From Clostridiales bacterium (lineage in GTDB: Bacteria; Bacillota; Clostridia; Christensenellales; Borkfalkiaceae): a DNA stretch of 5,267 nucleotides. The position numbers were made by a program, and so were the translations under genes. Below the pieces are notes generated by a model, which did no database searches, was not told where the DNA came from, and saw nothing but the letters and a program-made list of their open reading frames with translations. Shown piece by piece: positions 1 to 5,267 of the stretch. The stretch spans positions 1-5,267 of the forward strand of contig JAJWOJ010000167.1 of assembly GCA_021635425.1 (NCBI GenBank), read 5' to 3'. Positions within the stretch are counted from its first letter, which is position 1. Every line of letters starts with the position of its first letter.

Positions 1-59
1 GGGATATAGCGAAAAAATAAAAAATTACGAAAAACAGCACATTTTATTTATAAAAAGAC

Positions 60-88
60 AAGACAACGGTTTTTCGGGGATGTATAAT
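60..88 (+). promoter_or_regulatory. Putative sigma-A promoter of the surface-protein gene
   Basis: A perfect -10 box TATAAT lies at 83-88. Exactly 17 bp upstream is AAGACA (60-65), a 4/6 match to TTGACA. A-rich runs at about 12-34 could act as an UP element. Transcription would start near 95 and give a leader of about 52 nt. The -10 is convincing; the -35 is weak. Confidence 0.55.
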
Positions 89-108
89 AAAAGTGTCTTA
101 AATTAAAT

Positions 109-132
109 CGGGGATAAAAGGAATTATCCCCG
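109..132 (+). promoter_or_regulatory. Leader stem-loop just upstream of the ribosome binding site
   Basis: CGGGGATAA (109-117) and TTATCCCCG (124-132) form a perfect 9-bp stem with the six-base loop AAGGAA. The hairpin ends three bases before the AAGGAG Shine-Dalgarno (136-141), which sits 5 nt before the ATG at 147. It may stabilise the mRNA 5' end, tune translation, or be a protein-binding operator at DNA level. It is too GC-poor below the lower stem, and lacks a U-tract, to be a terminator. The fold is read directly; the role is inferred. Confidence 0.5.
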
Positions 133-146
133 TCGAAGGAGAAAAG

Positions 147-2774
147 ATGAGAAAATCATTCAGATTCGGCATTTTAGCCGCAAGCATCGTTATGGCGGCG
201 TCGGTTTGTTCGGCGATCGGCGCATTTGCGGCAAACACTGCGACAGCCGTCCCCGCGGGCTTCGGCGATTCGGTCGCGATCGACGTTTCGGCAACCAACG
301 AAGCGCTCAACCGCTGGCAATATTTCATTTACGGAACGACGGGCGAGGACGGAACCCCTCGCGGCGAAGCCGTTTACGAAGATAAAAACGTTCATTTTCG
401 CGCAACCGAAAACGGCAGAACGGGCAACGCGATGTGGGTAGACAAAAAAACGGAGGAAGGTTCGCTCACCGCTTATCCTTACGCCGTCGACGTTACGCCC
501 GACCAAAATTATAAAATAACGGCTTACGTGAAGAGCGTTTGCGATGAGAGCGACGAAAATTCGGTTTCGTTTATGATTAAAGAACTCGACGAAAACGGCG
601 TGAAGACGGCAACCGACGAATTCGCCGTTTTATCGACGGTTACCGGCGCGACTTCGGGCTGGAGAATGGTTGAATTTATTTTCAAAACGTCTTTAAGCGG
701 CTCGAAAATCGTGCCTAAAATAGAATTTAAAGGAAAGGGCGATTTTTATCTCGACGATATGTCGATAAAGACGACGACCGTTTCTTCAAATACCGTTTCT
801 TACAGAATGCATGCAATCGGCAAGCTTGCGGACGGCGCGAACGACGAATTGTCGAATAACAACGAACCGAACAAAACGGCAACCAAAGGCATGCATACCT
901 TAACCGCCGCAAATATCTCGTCCGATTCTTCCGACGGAGACGGCGCTTCGCTTCTTATAAACGACGGCGAGGTTTTCAAAACGAATTTTGCTTCTTTGTC
1001 GCCCGACAAAACTTACAGATTTTCATTTAAGTATAAACACCTTAAAGTAGGCAGTAAAAACACTTTAAGCATACGTCTCGATTACTATACGACGGCAGGC
1101 GAAAAAAAGTACTATATAGACGTTATAAACGGCTCCGCTACGGAGTGGCTCACTTGCAGCGTCGACCTTAAAGGCACCGAAGCCTACAACACGAAGGGCG
1201 TTGCCATAACGGCGAATGCGCGTTATCTTATCGACGAATTGTCGATTGTTTGCCTTGACGACGGAGATCCGATGCAGTACGTCGCGAACGGTTCGTTCTC
1301 GGGCGCGTATACCTCGGGTTACGAACTCGGGCAGAACGCAAACGTTGCGGTGCAGCCCGACGGAACGAGCGTTTTTGTCGCCGCTAACGGCGTTTACGAC
1401 GATACGTTCGGATACAGAGGCTTTGTCAGATACGTTCCCGAAGGTCTTACCGCGGGGCAGAAATACACGCTTAGCTACGATTACCGTTTTGCGGGTGCGG
1501 CTTGGGTTAACAGCGTTCTCGTCTTTCACGGCGCAAAGGAAATAAAGAACATAATAAACGAAGAAGTTCCCGACGGGTGGAGCAACGCGGCTTACGAATT
1601 CACCGCTACCGGCAACGACGAATTCTTTTTCTACGGACCTTCATATTATTTCTGGGCGACCTATTACAGAAACGTTAAAGTAACCGACGCGGAAAATAAA
1701 CAATACAATAAGAACGTAAACCTCACCCTTCCCGAGGAGGTTACGGGCGAAAATATTCTTGAAAACGGAACGTTCGAGGGCGATATCGGCTATAATTCCG
1801 ACGACTGGACGTTTAAAGGCAACGCGGGCATTTACGGGCTTGTTTTCGATACGAGATACGAAGCGGACGTCGCGGGCGACGTTAAGCCCGACTGGAAGAT
1901 TTGCCTTGACGGAACAAAGGAAAATCCCGCTTTTGCGACAAGCAAAGAAATAACCGTAGGGAAGAGAACGCTCGCCGTGGCTCTCACATGTTATAACGGC
2001 GATATTAAAGATATAATAATTTCCGCAATTGCGGGCGAAGAGGAAATCTTTACGGACGAAAACGGATTTATCGAGCTTCCCGAGGGAGTTACTTCGATAA
2101 AACTTAAATTCTCGTCCGAAAAATACGTCGCGTTCAAAAAGATAAGCCTTCTTTCTCATACGCACGCAACGCCCGCCGCGGAAGATATTACGGCGGTGGA
2201 AGCGACTTGCACGACGGACGGCGGCAAAACTTACGTCTGCGCGGACTGCGGAAAGACTGTTTACCTTGAAAAGACGGGCAAACTCGAGCATGATTTCGAA
2301 CACGTTCACGTCGACGCGACGTGCGTTAACGGTGTGGATAAAGACGTCTGCAAACGTTGTAAGGGAGAATTTAACGTTAAAGTTATTCTCGGAGACCCCG
2401 AGCTTCATCGGTTTGAAGAAGTGATTTTAAAAGCCCCGACATGCACGAAGAACGGAATGAAACAGAACGTCTGCAAATTCTGCGGCGCGACAAGCGGACA
2501 GGCGATTATCCCCGCAACGGGCGAGCATACTTATAAAAACGGCGTTTGCACGGAATGCGGAGCGAAAGACCCCGATTACGGCAAACCCTCCGACGGTTCG
2601 GATAAAGGCTCCGAAAGCTCGATGGGCGGTTCGGATAGCTCGGGCAACACCGAATCTTATCCGCAATCGCAGACGGGTAACGGTTGCGGCGCCGGCGTAG
2701 GCGGCGGATTTGCGGCTCTCGGAATCCTCGCTGCTGCGGCAATCGTAACAGTTGCGAAGAAAAAAGAAGATTAA
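147..2774 (+). CDS. Secreted modular surface protein with carbohydrate-binding-like modules, Cys-rich repeats and a C-terminal membrane anchor
   Basis: This 875-residue protein probably binds a glycan or other polymer at the cell surface; the ligand is unknown and no catalytic domain is recognisable. Residues 1-28 form a Sec signal peptide (basic RKSFR, hydrophobic core, likely cleavage after AFA). About four beta-sandwich modules follow, at roughly 41-208, 218-369, 376-514 and 536-669. Modules 1-3 share a strand motif (TPDQNYKITAYVK, SPDKTYRFSFKYK, TAGQKYTLSYDYR). Modules 1 and 2 close with FYLDDMSI and YLIDELSI, and modules 3 and 4 open with NGSFSG and NGTFEG, all typical of CBM4/9/22-like folds. 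Residues 671-811 carry four CxxC knuckles, 812-846 are a Ser/Gly linker, 848-870 a membrane helix, and 871-875 KKKED. There is no LPXTG motif. The start is set by AAGGAG 5 nt upstream and by the signal peptide. The gene appears monocistronic, ending at a terminator. Secretion and anchoring are confident; the CBM assignment is moderate. Confidence 0.8.
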   Translation: MRKSFRFGILAASIVMAASVCSAIGAFAANTATAVPAGFGDSVAIDVSATNEALNRWQYFIYGTTGEDGTPRGEAVYEDKNVHFRATENGRTGNAMWVDKKTEEGSLTAYPYAVDVTPDQNYKITAYVKSVCDESDENSVSFMIKELDENGVKTATDEFAVLSTVTGATSGWRMVEFIFKTSLSGSKIVPKIEFKGKGDFYLDDMSIKTTTVSSNTVSYRMHAIGKLADGANDELSNNNEPNKTATKGMHTLTAANISSDSSDGDGASLLINDGEVFKTNFASLSPDKTYRFSFKYKHLKVGSKNTLSIRLDYYTTAGEKKYYIDVINGSATEWLTCSVDLKGTEAYNTKGVAITANARYLIDELSIVCLDDGDPMQYVANGSFSGAYTSGYELGQNANVAVQPDGTSVFVAANGVYDDTFGYRGFVRYVPEGLTAGQKYTLSYDYRFAGAAWVNSVLVFHGAKEIKNIINEEVPDGWSNAAYEFTATGNDEFFFYGPSYYFWATYYRNVKVTDAENKQYNKNVNLTLPEEVTGENILENGTFEGDIGYNSDDWTFKGNAGIYGLVFDTRYEADVAGDVKPDWKICLDGTKENPAFATSKEITVGKRTLAVALTCYNGDIKDIIISAIAGEEEIFTDENGFIELPEGVTSIKLKFSSEKYVAFKKISLLSHTHATPAAEDITAVEATCTTDGGKTYVCADCGKTVYLEKTGKLEHDFEHVHVDATCVNGVDKDVCKRCKGEFNVKVILGDPELHRFEEVILKAPTCTKNGMKQNVCKFCGATSGQAIIPATGEHTYKNGVCTECGAKDPDYGKPSDGSDKGSESSMGGSDSSGNTESYPQSQTGNGCGAGVGGGFAALGILAAAAIVTVAKKKED
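2157..2579 (+). repeat. Degenerate Cys/His-rich repeats encoded in the surface protein (residues 671-811)
   Basis: Three full units and one short unit follow the pattern His, 11-15 residues, Ala-(Thr/Pro)-Cys, a Gly four or five residues on, then Val-Cys-x-x-Cys. The cysteines are C688 with C698/C701, C726 with C735/C738, and C766 with C776/C779; the short unit has only C801/C804. Repeat-associated histidines include H671, H673, H715, H754 and H794. Spacing between CxxC pairs is 37, 41 and 25 residues. Units of this kind occur near the C terminus of many clostridial surface proteins. The CxxC pairs suggest small zinc ribbons or disulfide-bonded knuckles; which of these applies cannot be told from sequence. 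Confidence 0.7.
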
Positions 2775-2809
2775 GCTTTTTGATTAACAAAATATTAAAT
2801 GAAAGCAAG

Positions 2810-2846
2810 CCGCCCGCGGAATCCGACGATTCCGCGGGCGGGTTTT
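2810..2846 (+). terminator. Strong intrinsic terminator between convergent genes
   Basis: A perfect 14-bp GC-rich stem pairs 2810-2823 with 2828-2841 around the loop CGAC, followed after one G by TTTT (2843-2846). It lies 36 bp after the surface-protein stop codon. On the minus strand the hairpin is followed by the moderately T-rich CTTGCTTTCATTT, and no other hairpin is obvious between the MATE stop and this one, so it may also terminate the kinase-MATE transcript, less efficiently. Confidence 0.85.
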
Positions 2847-2897
2847 AAGTGAAGAAGTGTGGATTGTTATATTTTATCCGATACGGGCTTTATGTCT

Positions 2898-4262
2898 TTA
2901 CTCTTTTGCAAGCGTTGTGTTTTCCGTCGGTTGTTCTTTTTGCTGCCATTTTATAGTGGCGTAGAACACTATCGAAAGAACTGTCGCAATCGTCCAGCCG
3001 ATCGGCCAGGAAAGCCATATTCCCGTTGCGCCGAGTGCCGTGCGCGAAAGAACTTCGGCGAGGGCTACACGAAGGATAAGGTCGGTAAAGGTGGCGATCA
3101 TGAATTTTTTCATCAGTCCCGCGCCGCGGAGAATTCCGTCCGAAACAAGCTTTGCCGCAACTACGAAATAGAAGGGCGAAACTATTCTTAAAAAGAGTAC
3201 GCCGGTATCCATTGCCGCGCCCGTCGGGTTGTCGAGGAAGATGTAAACGAGCTTGCTTCCCGCGAATTCATAGACAAGAACGATGGGAATACACAATGCC
3301 CACACGAGCTTCAGCCCCGCGCGGAAGCCTGCTTTGATACGGTCGAATTTCGCCGCGCCGAGGTTCTGGGCGGTGAAGTTGGAGATTCCGTTTCCGAGCG
3401 TCGTAAGAGAAGTGATTACCATGTTGTTGAGCTTGACGGAAGCGGAGTATCCCGCCATTACGGCTGTTCCGAATCCGTTGATAACGCTCTGAATTATTAT
3501 GTTGCCCACGGAAATGAAGCTCTGTTGCAAAATGCTCGGGACGGCGATTATCGAGAAGTCTTTTAAAAGTCTCCACGAAAAAGGTTTGATTTTCCCTTCG
3601 GTTTTTATGGTGCGGAATCTTAAAAATACCACGGCGAGCGCGAGAACACAGCTTATTCCCTGGCAGAGGAAAGTCGCCCAGGCAACGCCCGCAACGCCCA
3701 TTTTAAACGCCGTTACGAAAAGAATGTCCACGCCGATGTTGGAAAGCGACGAGCATGCGAGGAAGATAAACGGAGTTTTCGAATCGCCGAGGGCGGAGAA
3801 AATTCCCGTCGCCACGTTGTATAAAAATACAAACGGCAAACCGTAAATATAGATGTCGAGATATAGCTTTGAGTCGGCAAAAACTTCTTCGGGCGTTTTG
3901 ATAAGCCTTAAAAGCCCGTCGCAGAAAACGATGCCCGCTATCATCAGAACGATACAAATAGCCGCGCCCGTTATAAGCGACGTGTAAACGGAGGTTTTCA
4001 TATCGTTATAGCGTTTCGCGCCGAAAAGCTGCGCCGCAAGCACCGAACAGCCGATATTGCATCCGAACGCAAACGCGATGAAGATAAGGGTTATTTCATA
4101 GCTGTTGCCTACAGCCGCCAAAGCGTTATCGCCGATAAATTTGCCCGCGACGAAGCTGTCGGCTATGTTGTAAAGCTGTTGGAAGATAATGCTTCCGAAA
4201 AGGGGAAGGCAGAACTTGCACAGAACGCTTTCCGGTTTTCCCACCGTGAGATCTTTATTCAT
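2898..4262 (-). CDS. MATE-family multidrug/toxin efflux transporter
   Basis: The 454-residue length and roughly 12 hydrophobic helices are typical of the MATE family, which exports cationic drugs, toxins or metabolites across the cytoplasmic membrane using Na+ or H+ gradients. The first helix region has QQLYNIADSFVAGKFIG (28-44) with the conserved acidic D35. GDSKTP is at 159-164. The internal two-fold repeat is visible: LPLFGSIIFQQ (19-29) echoes VPSILQQSF (241-249), and VLAAQLFGAKRYND (74-87) echoes NFTAQNLGAAKFDR (295-308). The C terminus (437-454) is polar. The ATG overlaps the upstream kinase stop by 8 nt, and GAGGT (4271-4275 on the complement) lies 8 nt before it inside the kinase gene, so translational coupling is likely. 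Substrate and coupling ion are not evident. The family call is firm. Confidence 0.93.
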   Translation of the reverse strand: MNKDLTVGKPESVLCKFCLPLFGSIIFQQLYNIADSFVAGKFIGDNALAAVGNSYEITLIFIAFAFGCNIGCSVLAAQLFGAKRYNDMKTSVYTSLITGAAICIVLMIAGIVFCDGLLRLIKTPEEVFADSKLYLDIYIYGLPFVFLYNVATGIFSALGDSKTPFIFLACSSLSNIGVDILFVTAFKMGVAGVAWATFLCQGISCVLALAVVFLRFRTIKTEGKIKPFSWRLLKDFSIIAVPSILQQSFISVGNIIIQSVINGFGTAVMAGYSASVKLNNMVITSLTTLGNGISNFTAQNLGAAKFDRIKAGFRAGLKLVWALCIPIVLVYEFAGSKLVYIFLDNPTGAAMDTGVLFLRIVSPFYFVVAAKLVSDGILRGAGLMKKFMIATFTDLILRVALAEVLSRTALGATGIWLSWPIGWTIATVLSIVFYATIKWQQKEQPTENTTLAKE

Positions 4263-4887
4263 TGGTTTTTACCTCGCTTTCGTCGGTTACGGCTTTCGCT
4301 ATAACGTCAACCGTACCGTCGATTCCGTATTTGCTCGAAGATATCATCAGATCGTAACTCGCGGGTTCGCCCCAGGAAGTGTCCGAATAGAAATCGAAAT
4401 ATCTTTTCCTCATCCGGTCTGTTTTTTCGGCTTTGCGGATTGCTTCTTTTATGCCGATGTTGTTTCTTTCGGCGATTCTTTTTGCTTTATCGTCCGTGTC
4501 GCCGTAAACGAATACGGACAATACGTCAACGCCCGCGCCGCGAAGAACGGACGACGCGCATCTGCCGATAATCACGCAAGGACCTTTTTTTGCTATTTCG
4601 AGTATTGTTTTGCTTTCCGCTTCGAAAACTCTCTCTTTTTCGGAATAAAACGCCGCGCCGAGCAGCGCGCTGTCCGCAAAAGTATTGCCCGAAATCATTT
4701 CGCCGAAACCGATAGGTTTTTCTTCATCGTTTGCGATTATTTCCGTCGAAAGTCCGTTTTCTTTAGCCGTTTTTGAGATGAGAAGCTTGTCGTAGCAGAC
4801 CAAGCCCAAACGTTTTGCGAGTTTTTCGCCTATTTCGCGCCCGCCGCTTCCGTATTGTCTGCCGATGCATATTACGGTATTTTTCAT
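4255..4887 (-). CDS. Cytidylate kinase-like family protein (P-loop NMP-kinase-type)
   Basis: This 210-residue soluble protein matches the cytidylate kinase-like family (Pfam Cytidylate_kin2), which resembles CMP kinase but whose physiological substrate is mostly undetermined. The N terminus has the P-loop-like IGRQYGSGGREIG (8-20), where Arg17 occupies the position of the usual Walker A lysine. D33 follows in the LGLVCYDK segment. CVIIGRCASSVL (104-115) is the second family motif. RIAERNNI (137-144) and the RMRKRYFDFYSDTSWGEPASYDL stretch (158-180) match the lid and C-terminal region. An in-frame ATG at 4932 exists, but the family start and AGGTG (4895-4899 on the complement, 7 nt spacing) favour 4887. 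It is the first gene of an operon with the MATE gene. It is not the essential Cmk, which lacks this P-loop form. Confidence 0.88.
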   Translation of the reverse strand: MKNTVICIGRQYGSGGREIGEKLAKRLGLVCYDKLLISKTAKENGLSTEIIANDEEKPIGFGEMISGNTFADSALLGAAFYSEKERVFEAESKTILEIAKKGPCVIIGRCASSVLRGAGVDVLSVFVYGDTDDKAKRIAERNNIGIKEAIRKAEKTDRMRKRYFDFYSDTSWGEPASYDLMISSSKYGIDGTVDVIAKAVTDESEVKTNE

Positions 4888-4894
4888 TTGTCGA

Positions 4895-4899
4895 CACCT
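4895..4899 (-). promoter_or_regulatory. Ribosome binding site deciding the kinase start
   Basis: On the complement, GGCAGGTG places AGGTG 7 nt before the ATG at 4887. The alternative in-frame ATG at 4932 has no purine-rich site at proper spacing and would sit only about 17 nt from the predicted transcription start, adding 15 residues not expected for the family. Confidence 0.7.
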
Positions 4900-4934
4900 G
4901 CCTTTAAAAATCGAAAAAATATACAATTTCACGA

Positions 4935-4963
4935 TTGACTTTTTTCCACCTATATATTATAAT
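4935..4963 (+). promoter_or_regulatory. Putative sigma-A promoter of the LysR-type regulator gene
   Basis: TTGACT (4935-4940; 5/6 to consensus) and a perfect TATAAT (4958-4963) are separated by exactly 17 bp. The transcript would start near 4970 and have a leader of about 70 nt. Its -10 overlaps the -10 of the opposing kinase promoter by four bases. Confidence 0.75.
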
Positions 4964-4984
4964 CTTTTCGTCGGCATATGTAAA
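4956..4984 (-). promoter_or_regulatory. Putative sigma-A promoter of the kinase-MATE operon
   Basis: On the complement, TTTACA (4984-4979; 5/6 to consensus) and a perfect TATAAT (4961-4956) are 17 bp apart. Transcription would start near 4949, giving a leader of about 60 nt before the kinase ATG at 4887. The two facing promoters share the near-palindrome ATTATAAT (4956-4963). Confidence 0.75.
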
Positions 4985-5002
4985 ATACTTTTTTCGTATA
5001 GT

Positions 5003-5025
5003 TGTCATATCAAAAGTGAATGACA
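5003..5025. promoter_or_regulatory. Candidate LysR-type regulator binding site (T-N11-A dyad)
   Basis: TGTCAT (5003-5008) and ATGACA (5020-5025) are perfect 6-bp inverted arms around an 11-bp spacer, so T5008 and A5020 give the T-N11-A core typical of LysR family sites. The centre is at 5014, about 65 bp upstream of the predicted kinase transcription start, the usual position for such recognition sites. It also lies in the leader of the regulator gene, just before its Shine-Dalgarno (5025-5030), consistent with autorepression. Confidence 0.6.
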
Positions 5026-5038
5026 GAGGGTGCAGAAT

Positions 5039-5267
5039 ATGTATATAGGTTACGATTATTACAGAATATTTTATTATGTGGCGAAATATGGCAACGTCAC
5101 GCAGGCGGCGAGAGTTCTTTTAAACAATCAACCCAATCTGACCCGCGCCGTAAAAACGCTCGAAAGCGAACTCGGTTGTCCTCTTTTTATAAGGAGCAAC
5201 CGCGGAATGAAACTTACGCCCGAGGGGGAGCGGCTTCTACGGCATATAAGGATAGCGATGGAGAATA
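5039..5267 (+). CDS. LysR-family transcriptional regulator (N-terminal part, cut by window end)
   Basis: Only the first 76 residues are present. They form the winged helix-turn-helix of the LysR family: YYRIFYYVAKYGNVTQAARV (7-26) leads into the recognition helix region NNQPNLTRAVKTLESELG (29-46), followed by LFIRSNRGMKLTPEGERLL (49-67), which is the wing and the start of the linker helix. The C-terminal effector domain lies beyond the window. The start at 5039 is preceded by AGAGGG (5025-5030) at 8 nt spacing; an ATG at 5020 is out of frame. It is transcribed divergently from the kinase-MATE operon, whose transcription it most likely controls in response to an unknown small-molecule effector. 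The family call is firm; the target is inferred from position. Confidence 0.93.
   Translation, partial: MYIGYDYYRIFYYVAKYGNVTQAARVLLNNQPNLTRAVKTLESELGCPLFIRSNRGMKLTPEGERLLRHIRIAMEN

Noticed and set aside
1..60. Possible small gene or mobile-element end at the left edge
   Set aside because: The stretch is AT-rich with A-runs only; no start with a ribosome binding site, terminal inverted repeat or tRNA-like fold is visible.
200..215. Possible lipoprotein Cys (C21) in the signal peptide of the surface protein
   Set aside because: The residues before it (AASV) do not fit the lipobox, which needs a small residue at -1, and a good signal peptidase I site (AFA) follows.
1641..2408. A 255-codon open frame on the minus strand inside the surface-protein gene
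   Set aside because: It is a shadow of a well-supported gene: its translation is low-complexity, rich in Arg, Val and Phe with no recognisable domain, and arises from the CG-rich codon use of the sense strand.
4189..4776. A 195-codon plus-strand open frame opposite the kinase gene
   Set aside because: It is antisense to a clearly conserved kinase and to the MATE start, has a Phe/Arg-rich translation, and lacks a domain.
4888..4932. A 15-residue N-terminal extension of the kinase from the ATG at 4932
   Set aside because: It lacks a proper ribosome binding site, lies very close to the predicted transcription start, and is not expected for the family, which starts a few residues before the P-loop.
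4925..4938. Short dyad CAAT/ATTG near the regulator -35 box
   Set aside because: Four-base arms in AT-rich DNA are expected by chance, and there is no supporting second copy.
1..5267. CRISPR array, tRNA, rRNA or insertion sequence
   Set aside because: No regularly spaced direct repeats, cloverleaf segments, transposase frames or terminal inverted repeats were found on either strand.

Overview
The window looks like chromosomal DNA of an anaerobic Gram-positive of the Clostridia type. The reasons are a large modular surface protein with a short positively charged C-terminal anchor, AAGGAG/GAGGT-type ribosome binding sites, near-consensus sigma-A promoters in AT-rich gaps, and a kinase/MATE/LysR gene group of clostridial flavour. 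The coding DNA is unusually rich in CG dinucleotides, as in several uncultured gut lineages (Christensenellales-like). That placement is only a guess.

Left part (1-2850): a monocistronic unit. A sigma-A-like promoter (about 60-88) and a short leader with a 9-bp hairpin (109-132) precede an 875-residue secreted, membrane-anchored protein (147-2774). From N to C terminus it has a signal peptide, about four beta-sandwich modules resembling carbohydrate-binding modules, a Cys/His-rich tail with four CxxC knuckles, a Ser/Gly linker, and a Cys-Gly-rich transmembrane anchor without LPXTG. No catalytic domain is visible. A strong intrinsic terminator (2810-2846) ends the unit and lies between two convergent genes.

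Right part (2898-5267): a two-gene minus-strand operon with a divergent regulator. The first gene (4887 to 4255) is a cytidylate kinase-like P-loop protein. The second (4262 to 2898) is a 12-helix MATE-family efflux transporter whose start overlaps the kinase stop by 8 nt. A LysR-type regulator (5039 onward, cut by the window end) is read the other way. The 151-bp divergent gap holds two good promoters facing opposite ways with overlapping -10 boxes, and an inverted repeat with a T-N11-A core centred about 65 bp upstream of the predicted kinase start site. This is the textbook layout of a LysR regulator controlling a divergent target operon and itself, so the kinase and MATE genes are probably its regulon. 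The inducer and the exported substrate are unknown.

Nothing here demonstrates a wholly new system. The most interesting parts are the regulatory architecture of the kinase-MATE/LysR locus and the unusual architecture and anchor of the surface protein.
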